From positions 1 through 33,100 of the forward strand of contig CANQGA010000013.1 in the NCBI GenBank assembly GCA_947600145.1: a stretch of DNA of 33,100 bases. The letters run 5' to 3'. The position numbers and the translations under genes were made by a program. The notes beneath the pieces were generated by a model. That model was not told the origin of the DNA, did not search any database, and saw only the letters and a list, made by a program, of their open reading frames with translations. Shown here in pieces: positions 1 through 9,220 of this stretch; the stretch's first letter is position 1, and every line of letters starts with the position of its first letter. This DNA is from an uncultured Lachnospiraceae bacterium. Its GTDB lineage: Bacteria > Bacillota > Clostridia > Lachnospirales > Lachnospiraceae.

Positions 1-294
1 CACTACGATATGTGGCGGGAACTGGTCTATTTCAGCCGCTACTGCGGCGTGACGCCTGCGTTCGCCCTCTACAGCGCAACTCTTGGAAATGCAAAGATCG
101 CTCATATCGACGATCATGTGGGCTCTCTGGACGCAGGCAAAACCGCGGATCTGGTGATCACGGAGAAGAATCCTCTTGAGGATCTGACAGCACTTCGCAA
201 TATCTCCGCCGTCGTCACCCGCGGCCGTCTGATCGAGGAACCGAAAGTGAAGAAGATGGAACAGGTGGAGCGGGAATTAGACAAATTTCTGTAA
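1..294 (+). CDS. amidohydrolase family protein, C-terminal part (5' end outside window)
   Basis: The reading frame is open from base 1 and ends at TAA 292-294, so only about the last 97 residues are present. They show the end of the metal-dependent amidohydrolase fold: a helix with VTPAFALYSATLGNAK, then the small beta-sandwich segment GSLDAGKTADLVI, then a final strand pair ending TRGRLI. This 'G.l.aGk.ADlvi' return to the N-terminal beta domain is typical of imidazolonepropionase-like and related cyclic-amide hydrolases. The metal ligands lie upstream of the window, so the substrate cannot be named. The gene converges with the pyridoxal kinase gene and is followed by a clear hairpin terminator 15 bases after its stop. 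Confidence 0.8.
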   Translation, partial: HYDMWRELVYFSRYCGVTPAFALYSATLGNAKIAHIDDHVGSLDAGKTADLVITEKNPLEDLTALRNISAVVTRGRLIEEPKVKKMEQVERELDKFL

Positions 295-308
295 AACACC
301 CAATTTTA

Positions 309-343
309 ATGCAGGAGAGCCCGGCGGCTTCTCCTGCATTTTT
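309..343 (+). terminator. intrinsic terminator of the amidohydrolase gene
   Basis: A 10-bp perfect stem (ATGCAGGAGA at 309-318 with TCTCCTGCAT at 330-339) is followed directly by a T run (339-343). It lies 15 bases after the amidohydrolase stop. The opposite strand has a weaker U tract, so it acts mainly on the + strand but may also slow - strand transcripts leaving the kinase gene. Confidence 0.85.
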
Positions 344-427
344 CTGGCTGAAACGTCCTGCTATTGCTTTCTTCTTTACCCATCGGCAAACTCTTCTATA
401 CCGCGATCCTCTCCCAAAACTTCACAA

Positions 428-1267
428 TCAATCCCGGTTTACTCTCCGCACCAGCCCCGGCAGCGCCTTCTCGAACTTTACGCCATACCAGTGACTTTCA
501 TCACCTGCAGTCTTCTTCATGCTCTCCACAGTAAAATCCGCCGCGATGCCGGCCGCTTCCAGGACACCGAAGCCCCGCATCAGCGAACCCACGAACGCGG
601 ACGCGTAGATATCGCCGGTTCCGTGGGAATTTTTCTCCAGCTTCTCGTGGAAATAATATCTGGTCGTCCCATTCCGGCGCACCGCCACGCCGAGCTTATC
701 CGGTTCGTAGCTGACCCCCTTCATGACCACGCATTTCGCCCCAAGGGCGGACACCTTATCCAGAAGCGACTCAATATACGCCTCGTCCTTCGGCCCTTCC
801 TCATAGGGAGTACCGGTCATCAGGCAGGCCTCCGTGATGTTCGGCAGGGCGATATCGGCGATCCCGCACAGTTCTCCCATCCTGACGGCAAATTCTCCGG
901 AAAACCCGCGATACAGCTTTCCGTGATCCGCCATGGCCGGATCGATGATCCGAAGGCCGCCCGGAACGAGCGTCTCATCCATGATCGTCTGCACATAGCC
1001 GATCTGGTCGATACTTCCCAGATAGCCGGTGTAAACCGCGTCGAAGCGGATGCCTTCTTTCTTCCAGTGATCCCCGATCGCCAGCATGTCTCCGCTCAGA
1101 TCGCGGAATGTATTTCCCGAAAATCCGCCTGTGTGGGTAGAAAGCACCGCCGACGGCAGGATCGCCGTCTCAATGCCGCAGGCCGAGATGACCGGCAGCG
1201 CCACAGTCAGCGAACACTGCCCCACACAGGAAATATCCTGGATCGTCAAAATTCTCTTATCGCTCAT
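428..1267 (-). CDS. pyridoxal/pyridoxamine kinase (PdxK/PdxY type, ribokinase fold)
   Basis: The protein (279 aa) is a ribokinase-superfamily kinase that phosphorylates the 5'-hydroxyl of B6 vitamers in the pyridoxal phosphate salvage pathway. Visible family marks are the N-terminal RILTIQDISCVGQCSL, the STHTGGFSG lid region, and near the C-terminus HGTGDIYASAF, which carries the GTGD anion hole and catalytic Asp. I place the start at the ATG at 1267 because GGAGG lies 8 bases before it and MSDKRILTIQD matches the family N-terminus. An open frame continues upstream but has no ribosome site. It is the last gene of the long - strand block, 90 bases after thiN. The B6 salvage role is well supported; which vitamer is preferred is not. 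Confidence 0.85.
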   Translation of the reverse strand: MSDKRILTIQDISCVGQCSLTVALPVISACGIETAILPSAVLSTHTGGFSGNTFRDLSGDMLAIGDHWKKEGIRFDAVYTGYLGSIDQIGYVQTIMDETLVPGGLRIIDPAMADHGKLYRGFSGEFAVRMGELCGIADIALPNITEACLMTGTPYEEGPKDEAYIESLLDKVSALGAKCVVMKGVSYEPDKLGVAVRRNGTTRYYFHEKLEKNSHGTGDIYASAFVGSLMRGFGVLEAAGIAADFTVESMKKTAGDESHWYGVKFEKALPGLVRRVNRD

Positions 1268-1357
1268 GTTCTGTTCCTCCATTCCGCCTGGCCGGTGCGG
1301 CGCTTTTCTTTTTCCAGTCAACAGACTTTCTCTCCCGCGTTTCTCATCCAGCCCCGC

Positions 1358-2071
1358 TCAGTCCTTCGACTCCACGCAGATCAGGATCCCCGCGTCAAAC
1401 CGTATCTCCGCCGTCTCCCCGGCGATCTCGTTGCTGACGCAGAGCCCGGCCTCCCGGCCGATGGAGATGTCCCTGCCGGTAAGCGGATATTTAAACCCTG
1501 TCAGCGTGATCCCCCGCACCTGCTCTGTCAGCGGGATAAACGAGACATATTTTCCATAGGTCTCATCCCGGCGGAAGGTCCGTCCGCCCGCAAGCAGACT
1601 CACCCGGTTCTGCCCGTCATACAACGCCGCCTCCACGCCCGCGTCCAGACACATCTTCAGCAGATGGATATTGGAGAGCTCATGATCCAGCCGGCCGCCG
1701 GTGGCGCCCAGGATCACCAGGCGCGCGCATCCCAGCTTCAGGGCCGTGCTGACTGCCAGCTCCGTATCGGTCTCGTCCTTCTCCGGCTTATGCACGTCCC
1801 AGAGAACATCCCCGCCCGTATTTCCGCGATAGCGGTCCAGGACCTCCGGCCGTACCGTGTCAAAATCCCCCACGACCGCGGACGGCACAAGTCCAAGCGC
1901 CTCCGCCCGCTCAAGGCCTCCGTCCACCAGGATGACGCTGTCGAAGCCGCGGCTGCCCCCTGCCGCCGCGGATCCGAAAGCCCCGCCGTGCCTTATCTCA
2001 TATTCATGCAAAAATTCACCGGCGAAAGCCATATCCAGCTTTCCGCCGGTGATGATCAGCCCTGTCTTCAT
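1358..2071 (-). CDS. thiN: thiamine pyrophosphokinase
   Basis: The protein (237 aa, usual size for the family) transfers pyrophosphate from ATP to thiamine, giving the cofactor thiamine diphosphate. The sequence shows the ThiN/TPK hallmarks: VDGGLERAEALGLVPSAVVGDFDTV with the metal-binding Asp residues near 68-70, then DETDTELAVSTAL, then LGATGGRLDHELSNIHLL in the substrate-binding region. The C-terminal beta domain contains the GISNEI-like segment LCVSNEIAGE. Its ATG overlaps the rpe stop by 4 bases (ATGA), so it is translationally coupled to rpe. The rsgA-rpe-thiN order is the same as in Bacillus and many Clostridia. Confidence 0.93.
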   Translation of the reverse strand: MKTGLIITGGKLDMAFAGEFLHEYEIRHGGAFGSAAAGGSRGFDSVILVDGGLERAEALGLVPSAVVGDFDTVRPEVLDRYRGNTGGDVLWDVHKPEKDETDTELAVSTALKLGCARLVILGATGGRLDHELSNIHLLKMCLDAGVEAALYDGQNRVSLLAGGRTFRRDETYGKYVSFIPLTEQVRGITLTGFKYPLTGRDISIGREAGLCVSNEIAGETAEIRFDAGILICVESKD

Positions 2072-2733
2072 CTCTTCTCAAATTCCTCTAATATGTTCAG
2101 AAACTTCTTCGTATTGCCCGCCGCGTCTCCGCGGTAGATGGCGGATCCGGCCACGATCACATTGGCCCCCGCCTCCAGACACATCCGCACATTGCCAAGC
2201 GTGACGCCTCCGTCGATCTGGATATCAAGATTCACACCCCGGTTCCGGCAGAGCCTGCGGAGGGAGCGGACCTTATTCAGCGTGTAGGGGATCATTTCCT
2301 GTCCGCCGAATCCCGGATTCACGGTCATGATCAGCACCATATCCACACAGTCCAGCAGGTCGTGGATCATCAGGATCGGAGTCGTGGGATTCAGCGCCAC
2401 GCCCACCTTCAGGCCGGCTTTGCGGATCTCGCGCAGCGTATAGTCCAGATGGGTACAGGCCTCGGCATGGACTGTAATGATATCCGCGCCGCACTCTACG
2501 ATCTCCGGCAGATAACGAAGCGGCTCCTGCACCATCATATGCACGTCAAAAACTTTGTCGGTACAGCTTCGGATCGACGAGATCACCTGCATTCCGAAGG
2601 AAATGCAGGGAACAAATGTCCCGTCCATCACGTCCAGATGAATGTACTGGGCCCCGGCCCGGTCAACTTCTCCGATCTGCTGCTCAAGCCTTTTAAAATC
2701 TGCGCCCAGGATCGAGGGTGACAGAATATTCAT
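2068..2733 (-). CDS. rpe: ribulose-phosphate 3-epimerase
   Basis: A TIM-barrel enzyme (221 aa) that interconverts ribulose 5-phosphate and xylulose 5-phosphate in the pentose phosphate pathway. Diagnostic segments are the N-terminal NILSPSILGADF, HLDVMDGTFVPCISFG with the catalytic Asp and metal-binding His, VHAEA, the MTVNPGFGGQ phosphate loop and the second catalytic Asp in IQIDGGV. The length is normal. Only 3 bases separate its ATG from the rsgA stop; a GGAG site 10 bases upstream fits this start. It overlaps thiN by 4 bases downstream. Cytosolic and expected to be expressed with the whole block. Confidence 0.96.
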   Translation of the reverse strand: MNILSPSILGADFKRLEQQIGEVDRAGAQYIHLDVMDGTFVPCISFGMQVISSIRSCTDKVFDVHMMVQEPLRYLPEIVECGADIITVHAEACTHLDYTLREIRKAGLKVGVALNPTTPILMIHDLLDCVDMVLIMTVNPGFGGQEMIPYTLNKVRSLRRLCRNRGVNLDIQIDGGVTLGNVRMCLEAGANVIVAGSAIYRGDAAGNTKKFLNILEEFEKR

Positions 2734-2736
2734 AAA

Positions 2737-3615
2737 CTAGTATCTCCTTTTCTCTTTCTGCTCCGTATACAGCAGCCGGTAATTCTCATAACGGCTGCGG
2801 CTGATCTTTCCTGCCTCCACGGCCGCCTTGACGCCGCAGACCTTCTCGCCGATGTGAACGCAGCCCGCGAAACGGCATTCCGGCTCATAAGCCGCAAATT
2901 CCGGAAAACAGTCCTTCATCTCCTCCGGTTCCATATCGTCCACATACATGGAACTGAATCCCGGCGTGTCCATCAGATAAGTTCCGCTCTCCAGACTGAA
3001 CAGTTCCGAATGGCGCGTGGTGTGACGGCCGCGGCGGATCTTCTCACTGACAGCCCCCGTCTCCATATTGGCTTCCGGGATCAGGATGTTGGTCAGCGAG
3101 GATTTCCCCACGCCGGACGGTCCGGCAAGCACTGTGGTCTTTCCGCGCAGCAGCTCACGAAGCTGTCCGATGCCCTGTCCCGTATAAGTGCTGACGCCCA
3201 GAACCGGATATCCCGCGTTCCCGTAGATCCCGCGGCAGCGCAGGACCGACTCCTCTCCCGTCAGATCCGTCTTGTTCAGCACGATCAGCGCGGGGATCCG
3301 CATCCGGGCCAGCATCACAAGGAACCGGTCCAACAGGTTCAGATTTGGCTCCGGATCCTTCGCCGCGAAAACCACGAGCGCCTGATCCACATTGGCCGCG
3401 GCCGGACGGATCAGCTCGCTGCTCCTTTCAAGGATCTCGTCGATACTGCCCTCCGGCGGATCGGCGCTTAGGACGGACAGAACCACATTATCGCCGACAA
3501 GCGGCTTGATCTTCCTGCTGCGGAACACGCCTTTCGCCCTGCATTCATACAGCTTCCCATCCTCCGCGTGGACATAGTAGAAACCGGCGATCCCTCTGAT
3601 GATCTTGCCTGTCAT
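2737..3615 (-). CDS. rsgA: ribosome small-subunit-dependent GTPase A
   Basis: A circularly permuted GTPase (292 aa) that checks late maturation of the 30S ribosomal subunit. The domain order is visible: an N-terminal OB fold (about 1-70), the GTPase domain with NKTD (G4) preceding GPSGVGKSSL (G1, P-loop) and DTPGF (G3), and a C-terminal zinc domain with CRFAGCVHIGEKVC. The G4-G1-G3 order is the signature of the YjeQ/YloQ family. It lies between prkC and rpe, as in Bacillus, where YloQ is a PrkC substrate (known from that family). The start ATG at 3615 follows GGGAAG; the gap to the prkC stop is 12 bases. Confidence 0.96.
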   Translation of the reverse strand: MTGKIIRGIAGFYYVHAEDGKLYECRAKGVFRSRKIKPLVGDNVVLSVLSADPPEGSIDEILERSSELIRPAAANVDQALVVFAAKDPEPNLNLLDRFLVMLARMRIPALIVLNKTDLTGEESVLRCRGIYGNAGYPVLGVSTYTGQGIGQLRELLRGKTTVLAGPSGVGKSSLTNILIPEANMETGAVSEKIRRGRHTTRHSELFSLESGTYLMDTPGFSSMYVDDMEPEEMKDCFPEFAAYEPECRFAGCVHIGEKVCGVKAAVEAGKISRSRYENYRLLYTEQKEKRRY

Positions 3616-3627
3616 GGCCGCTTCCCT

Positions 3628-5793
3628 CTACTCTTCCGTAAAGAACTGGACCGGATAGCTGACCAGAACGGCTCCGGTATCCACATTGACGACCTCGACC
3701 TCTCCGTACTCCGCACCCGGGATCACAGCCTCAATTCTTGGGAAACTGATCGGGATCTGGGCTCCTCCGACATATTCCGCGGCCGGCAGCAGCGTCGCGT
3801 ACTGGGAACCGTCCTCGGCGTCCTGCCGCAGCCGGATCTCCAGCCGCAGGATCGTCCCTTCCGTACCCGGGCCGTAAGTGCTCTGCAGATCACAGACTTC
3901 GTTGATCGACGCTACGCGGTTCACCACCGGCGGCGCAGGTCCGTCGCTGATGACAAACGATATCCTGCTGCCTTCCTCTACGCTCTCGTTCGCCGCAGCC
4001 GACTGGCCGCACACATACCCCTCGGGAACCGTGTCATGATACTCGTGGGTTACCTCTCCGGGATTCAAGCTGGCGTCCGTAAGCCTCTGCCTCGCTTCCT
4101 CCTCTGTAATATTGAACAGATCCGGAACCGTTCTCATAACGGGGGCCGGTCCGAGACTTACATAGAGAGTCACGGTCTCTCCGGCACGGACCTGCGCCGG
4201 TTCATAGCGGATGATCCGTCCCGCGGCCACCGTATCATTATACTCCTCCGCGAAGCTGGCGGTAAGTCCGTTCTGCCCAAGCACAGAGGACGAGCCGATC
4301 TGATCCATTCCGGTAAGCCCGAGCTGGGACAGGTCGATCATTCCGTTTCCGCTGCTGACGACCACGTCGACCATTGAATATTTCTGAACAACCGTCCCCT
4401 CCACAGGATCCTGAAGGATCACGTAGTCCTTCTCTACCGTATCCGACTCCTCATACCGGGCTACGCGCATCACCAGCGTGTATTCCTTCAGCTTGGCCTC
4501 CGCCATATCGACCGGAAGGCCGGTGGCATCCGGCGCCAGCACCTCCGTATCGGAGAGCGCCGCCGTCGTTTCATCGCTGCCCACAGTCTCCATCTGAATG
4601 GAAGGCTCGACAGTTCCTCCTCCGAATCCCAGGCCGGAACCGCTGCGGAACAGACCGCCCAGTCTGGAGAACAGCAGGATCAGCACCGCCACGATGACGA
4701 TCGCCACGAATACCCCGACGCTCGTCAGCACTCTCTCGATCCCGGTGCTTACATTGGCGCCGCGGTTTCGGTCTCTGTCCGGGCCGTCCCAGCCGCGTTC
4801 CCGGTTCCGGCCCCTGTCCCTGTCCCATTCTCTCTGCTGCAGGTATTCCTCATCTTCCCCGATCGGCTGATAATTCTTATGTCCCAGATTGATCACCTTC
4901 AGCTCATCCGGGCTGATCGTCCTTGTATCCGAACCGTAATCCTCCTCCGGCTCCGGAACTACAAAATCCTCGTCCGGATGAAGCAGGAAATACCGAAGAT
5001 CCGTGATCACCTCTGTAACCGCCTGATAACGGCGCTCCGGTCTCTTTTCCGTACATTTCAGAATAATATCTTCCAGGCTCTGAGGGATATCCGGCTCGTA
5101 GATACTTGGCCTGGTGATCGGTTCCTCCACATGGGCCAGAGCCACCGCCACCGTATTCTCGCCAAGGAAAGGCAGCCGTCCGGTCACCATCTCATACATC
5201 GTGATCCCCAGAGAATAGATATCGCTGCGGGCGTCACTGTATCCGCCCCTCGCCTGTTCCGGCGAAATATAATGGACCGAGCCCACGGCGGCCGTCCCCT
5301 GGGTCTGGGCCGTCACCATGCGCGCAATCCCGAAATCCGCTACCTTTACCTTTCCATCCCTGGATATAATGATATTCTGCGGTTTGATATCGCGGTGGAC
5401 GATGTTCTGCTCGTGGGCGGCCGCAAGTCCCTGCGCGACCTGGATCAGGATCCCGACCGCTTCCTTTACATCCAGCTTGCCTTTCTTGTTGATATAGCTC
5501 TTGAGCGTGATCCCCTCCACCAGTTCCATCACAATATAGTGGAGCGGATCCTCATCGACGACATCATAGACGCTGACAATATTCGGATGGGACAGACCTG
5601 CCGCGGCCTGCGCCTCCATCTTGAACTTTGCCACAAAATTCACGTCGTCGCTGAACTCTTCCTTCAGGACCTTGACCGCGACAAGCCGGTCCAGGGTATG
5701 GCACTTCGCCTTATAGACATCGGACATCCCTCCGGAGCCGATCAGTTCCAGAATCTCATACCGGTTCTGCAAATACATTCCCGCTCTCAGCAT
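3628..5793 (-). CDS. prkC: PASTA-domain Ser/Thr protein kinase (PrkC/Stk1 type)
   Basis: A membrane kinase (721 aa) that senses muropeptides and controls cell-wall growth, germination and translation factors in related Firmicutes. The kinase domain covers about 10-270: a glycine loop IGSGGMSDVY, Lys41, HRD at 133-135 and DFG at 153-155. A very charged Arg/Asp-rich juxtamembrane stretch (about 321-345) precedes one membrane helix at about 355-376. Outside are three PASTA-like repeats and a C-terminal beta-rich tail of about 80 residues. The ATG overlaps the end of the phosphatase gene stp by 7 bases, so kinase and phosphatase are translated together. The start is supported by GAGG 7 bases upstream. 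Confidence 0.95.
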   Translation of the reverse strand: MLRAGMYLQNRYEILELIGSGGMSDVYKAKCHTLDRLVAVKVLKEEFSDDVNFVAKFKMEAQAAAGLSHPNIVSVYDVVDEDPLHYIVMELVEGITLKSYINKKGKLDVKEAVGILIQVAQGLAAAHEQNIVHRDIKPQNIIISRDGKVKVADFGIARMVTAQTQGTAAVGSVHYISPEQARGGYSDARSDIYSLGITMYEMVTGRLPFLGENTVAVALAHVEEPITRPSIYEPDIPQSLEDIILKCTEKRPERRYQAVTEVITDLRYFLLHPDEDFVVPEPEEDYGSDTRTISPDELKVINLGHKNYQPIGEDEEYLQQREWDRDRGRNRERGWDGPDRDRNRGANVSTGIERVLTSVGVFVAIVIVAVLILLFSRLGGLFRSGSGLGFGGGTVEPSIQMETVGSDETTAALSDTEVLAPDATGLPVDMAEAKLKEYTLVMRVARYEESDTVEKDYVILQDPVEGTVVQKYSMVDVVVSSGNGMIDLSQLGLTGMDQIGSSSVLGQNGLTASFAEEYNDTVAAGRIIRYEPAQVRAGETVTLYVSLGPAPVMRTVPDLFNITEEEARQRLTDASLNPGEVTHEYHDTVPEGYVCGQSAAANESVEEGSRISFVISDGPAPPVVNRVASINEVCDLQSTYGPGTEGTILRLEIRLRQDAEDGSQYATLLPAAEYVGGAQIPISFPRIEAVIPGAEYGEVEVVNVDTGAVLVSYPVQFFTEE

Positions 5794-6533
5794 GGCTCTA
5801 CCTCGCTTATCTGTGGATCCGCCAGAATAACGGCAATGTTGTCCTTTCCTCCGCGCCTGTTCGCTTCGGAGATCAGATTCTTCACTTTATCCTGCAGCGT
5901 GCACGCCTGCCTGATCCCGCTTTCGATCTCCCGGTCCGTCAGCATATTCGTCAGGCCGTCGGAACACAAAAGGAACATGTCGCCCGCTCCCAGTTTTACC
6001 CGGAAATAGTCGGCCTCCACGCTTCTGTCCGTCCCCACGGCCCTCGTTATGAGATTTTTCTTCTCCAGATATGCCCTGCTGCCCCGCTCCATACGCCCCA
6101 GGCGCACCATTTCCTCCACATAGGAGTGATCCCGCGTAATCTGGGACAGCATTCCGTTTTTTAACAAATACAGCCTGCTGTCTCCCACATTGGCCACATA
6201 AAGTATGCCATTTTTGACAGTAGCCGCCACAAGTGTCGTTCCCATCCCCTTCAGCTCGGGGGTCGAGACGGACTTTTCATAGAGCTGCTCATTGGCGCGG
6301 CATATTCCGTCACGGAAAAGCTGTTCCGGATCCCCGCCGTGATTCTGCTCGAAATAAGCGACCAGATGCTCTACCAGAAATCTGGACGCGTAATCTCCCG
6401 CCCTGTGGCCTCCCATGCCGTCGGCCACCAGATACAGATTCTCCAGATCCCCCACAGGAGACGACGAAGAATAGAGATAGTCCTGATTGTGGGCCCGTAC
6501 CCTGCCCACATCCGTCAGTGCGTAATCGTTCAT
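5787..6533 (-). CDS. stp: PP2C-family Ser/Thr phosphatase (Stp1/PrpC type)
   Basis: A metal-dependent phosphatase (248 aa) that reverses PrkC phosphorylation. Motifs of the bacterial PP2C family are visible: the N-terminal TDVGRVRAHNQDYL, VADGMGGHRAG (metal-binding Asp38 and Gly39), GTTLVAA, NVGDSRLYLLKNG, LLCSDGLTNML and GGKDNIAVIL near the end. There is no membrane segment, so it acts in the cytoplasm. It starts 3 bases after the rlmN stop behind a strong AGGAGGGG site and overlaps prkC by 7 bases. The rlmN-stp-prkC order is conserved in low-GC Gram-positives. Confidence 0.95.
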   Translation of the reverse strand: MNDYALTDVGRVRAHNQDYLYSSSSPVGDLENLYLVADGMGGHRAGDYASRFLVEHLVAYFEQNHGGDPEQLFRDGICRANEQLYEKSVSTPELKGMGTTLVAATVKNGILYVANVGDSRLYLLKNGMLSQITRDHSYVEEMVRLGRMERGSRAYLEKKNLITRAVGTDRSVEADYFRVKLGAGDMFLLCSDGLTNMLTDREIESGIRQACTLQDKVKNLISEANRRGGKDNIAVILADPQISEVEPC

Positions 6534-6536
6534 CCT

Positions 6537-7655
6537 TTACCCCTCCTTCTCCGCCGGCCGCGTCCGCTGCGCAGATCCCTGCTCCGCGCGCTGCCGCCGC
6601 TTCGCGCCGTCTTCCGGTCCCTGCGGGTGAAGATAGCTTCTCCGCAGCTGTCCGCACGCGCCGTTGACATCGCGGCCCATTTCCCTTCTTATAGTAACAT
6701 TTATTCCGCTTTTTTCAAGTTGATTTTTAAAGGCCTCCACGCTTTTCCGCTCAGACTGGACATAATCCCTCTCTTTTATGGGATTTACCGGAATCAGATT
6801 TACATGGCCGTGCTGGTCTTTCAGAAGACGCGCCAGAGCCGCGGCCTGAGCGGTGCCGTCGTTGACTCCCCTCACAAGGCTGTACTCAAAGGTTACCCGC
6901 CGGCCGGTCCTGCCGTAATATGTATGACAGGCATCGAGAACCTCGGAAAGCGGATAGCGGACGGCAACCGGCATCAGCTTTCTGCGCGTAGCGTCGCTTT
7001 CCGCATGCAGTGAGAGCGCCAGCGTGATCTGCAGTCCTTCCTCCGCGAGCTTCCTCATCTGAGGCACCAGTCCGCAGGTAGAGACCGTAATATTCCTCTG
7101 GCTGATATGAAGTCCGCATTCATCGGACAAAAGACGGATAAAACGGAGCAGATTGTCATAATTGTCAAGCGGCTCCCCGCTTCCCATGACCACAACATTC
7201 GAAATGCGTTCGCCGATATCCAGACCGATCCGGTAGACCTGATCCAGCATTTCCGAGGGACGCAGGTTCCTGACCAGGCCGTCCAGGGTGGACGCGCAGA
7301 ACCGGCAGCCCATGCGGCAGCCCACCTGAGAGGAGACACAGACGGAATTTCCATGCCTGTAACGCATCAGCACACTCTCGATCACATTGCCGTCAGGCAG
7401 GGCAAACAGGTATTTGCGGGTACCATCGATGGCGGAGACCAAAACCTCCGCCTGTCTTAATGTGATCAGTTCAAACTGTCCGGCCAGCTGTTCCCGCAGG
7501 GACTGCGGAAGACTGCTCATCTCATCAAAAGAGGATGCCCTTTTCACATGGAGCCACTGATAGATCTGCCCCGCGCGGTAGGCCGGAAGCCCCAGGGCGC
7601 GGACCTGCTCCGACAGTTCGTCGAAAGTCAGGGATTTTATATCTATTCTGTCCAT
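6537..7655 (-). CDS. rlmN: 23S rRNA (adenine2503-C2)-methyltransferase RlmN
   Basis: A radical SAM enzyme (372 aa) that methylates A2503 of 23S rRNA and A37 of some tRNAs. The CxxxCxxC cluster motif is at Cys113, Cys117 and Cys120 (CRMGCRFC), the SAM-binding GSGEPLDN is at about 158-165, and the second mechanistic cysteine, which forms the methyl thioether, is Cys334 in NGACGQL. The last 28 residues (after SYLHPQ) are a charged, low-complexity tail rich in Arg, Gln and Glu, longer than in the common family members. The start overlaps the end of rsmB by 13 bases, indicating coupling. Confidence 0.96.
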   Translation of the reverse strand: MDRIDIKSLTFDELSEQVRALGLPAYRAGQIYQWLHVKRASSFDEMSSLPQSLREQLAGQFELITLRQAEVLVSAIDGTRKYLFALPDGNVIESVLMRYRHGNSVCVSSQVGCRMGCRFCASTLDGLVRNLRPSEMLDQVYRIGLDIGERISNVVVMGSGEPLDNYDNLLRFIRLLSDECGLHISQRNITVSTCGLVPQMRKLAEEGLQITLALSLHAESDATRRKLMPVAVRYPLSEVLDACHTYYGRTGRRVTFEYSLVRGVNDGTAQAAALARLLKDQHGHVNLIPVNPIKERDYVQSERKSVEAFKNQLEKSGINVTIRREMGRDVNGACGQLRRSYLHPQGPEDGAKRRQRAEQGSAQRTRPAEKEG

Positions 7656-9220
7656 ACATCATATCCTTTATCCGGTCCGGACCGGCCAGACTCCCGCGTT
7701 TCCAGGCGCCGCATAACAGCCAGGAAGAAGCCGTCGCAGGGGTGCGTCCCCGGAAGGAGCTGGATATAACCGTCCCTCAGCGACTCCTCGTCAAACTTTC
7801 CGCCCAGCCTTCCGGTGATATCCGCCGGCTCGAACGGAAACCGGCTTAAAAACCAGTCCCTGTTTCGGATATTCTCCTGCGGCGACACCGTGCAGGTACT
7901 GTATACCAGAACGCCTCCCGGCTTTACATACCGCCAGACGACCGAGAGGATCTCACGCTGAAGCGCCGCCAGCTGAGCGATCTCTTCCGGCCTGATCCGG
8001 CTCTTGATATCCGGCTTGCGGCCGATGACCCCGAGACCGGAACACGGCAGGTCGGCCAGAACGACATCCGCCCGCTCCGTCATGCCCTCGTCAGGAATAC
8101 GCGCGTCCCACACCTGGGCCGTAACGGTATCTTCATAGCCGCACCGCGCGATGCTCTCACGGATCATGCTGACCTTGCGGTCGCTGATATCGCGGACAAA
8201 CACATGCCCGCGCGGCGTCTGTATCTTTCCCGCGTCCTGCGCGGCCACGGCGCTCCGGCTGCCGTCCGGTTCCGGCGGCGCTGCCACGCCCTCCGCGCGC
8301 CGCAGAAGCGACGCCGCGTGGATCGCCTTGCCGCCGGGCGCCCCGCAGACATCCAAAACGATGTCCCCGGCCCTGATCCCGGCCGCCTTCGCCGCGCAGG
8401 CGGAACTCAGATCCTGCGCCGCCGCGAAGCCTTTCTGAAACGCCGAAAGCCGCTCCGGGTAATCAACGTTTTTAAGGATCAGCATATCGTCCGCCCACCC
8501 GTGTTCCGTTACCTTAGCGCCCTGGCGGCGTATGCTTTCCATGATCTCATTTTTCGTCGCCCGGTCCAGATTGCAGCGGATGACAAACGGGCTCTCTTTA
8601 AGAAACGCCTTCATCATCCCGCGCGCTCTCTCTTCGCCGCAGGCTTCCGTCCACAGATCGATCAGCCACCGGGGCATACTGTAACGGACGGAATCATCCG
8701 GCCATGGGTCAGAGCCGCCGTTTTCGGCGGACGGCCTGTAACTGTCCTTCTCCCTGGCAATGCTGCGCAGGACACCATTTACAAAGCCCTTCAGTCCTTC
8801 GAACCGTCGCTTTGCCGCCAGCTTCACCGCCTCGTTGCAGACCGCGGAATCCGGGATCCGGTCCATATACAGGATCTGATAGACCGACATCTCGAGAAGC
8901 GTCCGGATGAGCGGCTTCATCTTCTCCGGCTTCGTGCGGGAAAAGCGGCCGATCACATAGTCGATCTGAATCCGGTATTCCAGCGTCCCTTCCACGATCC
9001 TCGCGGTCAGGGCACGGTCCTGTTTATCCAGATACTGATACTTGCCCAGGGCCTGCCGCAGCACCACATGGCTTAACGCGCCGCGCTCCAGGATCTCCAG
9101 CAGGATATCCAGCGCCAGCTCCCTGGAAGTGACGGCCGGGCCTGCGCCCGCTTTTCCGTTCAGATCCTTCCGCTGTTTTCCGGCGGCGGCGCCTTCTCTG
9201 CTCTGCCGCTCAGTTGTCAC
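7643..9220 (-). CDS. rsmB: 16S rRNA (cytosine967-C5)-methyltransferase RsmB
   Basis: The protein (about 525 aa) has an N-terminal NusB-like RNA-binding domain (from TSRELALDILLEIL to about residue 170) and a C-terminal SAM methyltransferase domain. Catalytic features are the SAM loop LDVCGAPGGKA, ADLPCSGLG with the PCS motif, and VYSTCTVSPQEN with the nucleophilic Cys. I prefer the GTG at 9220 as start because GGAGG lies 8 bases before it; a TTG at 9235 in the same frame would overlap this site. The first 30 or so residues are low-complexity and not conserved. About 15-20 residues of spacer (RRAEGVAAPPEPDGSRSA) sit inside the methylase domain. It overlaps the yugP stop by 11 bases. Confidence 0.94.
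   Translation of the reverse strand: MTTERQSREGAAAGKQRKDLNGKAGAGPAVTSRELALDILLEILERGALSHVVLRQALGKYQYLDKQDRALTARIVEGTLEYRIQIDYVIGRFSRTKPEKMKPLIRTLLEMSVYQILYMDRIPDSAVCNEAVKLAAKRRFEGLKGFVNGVLRSIAREKDSYRPSAENGGSDPWPDDSVRYSMPRWLIDLWTEACGEERARGMMKAFLKESPFVIRCNLDRATKNEIMESIRRQGAKVTEHGWADDMLILKNVDYPERLSAFQKGFAAAQDLSSACAAKAAGIRAGDIVLDVCGAPGGKAIHAASLLRRAEGVAAPPEPDGSRSAVAAQDAGKIQTPRGHVFVRDISDRKVSMIRESIARCGYEDTVTAQVWDARIPDEGMTERADVVLADLPCSGLGVIGRKPDIKSRIRPEEIAQLAALQREILSVVWRYVKPGGVLVYSTCTVSPQENIRNRDWFLSRFPFEPADITGRLGGKFDEESLRDGYIQLLPGTHPCDGFFLAVMRRLETRESGRSGPDKGYDVWTE

Noticed and set aside
491-2137. 548-codon open frame on the + strand
   Set aside because: It lies opposite pdxK/Y and thiN, which have clear family motifs and ribosome sites. 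The antisense product is Arg/His-rich and without recognisable domains.
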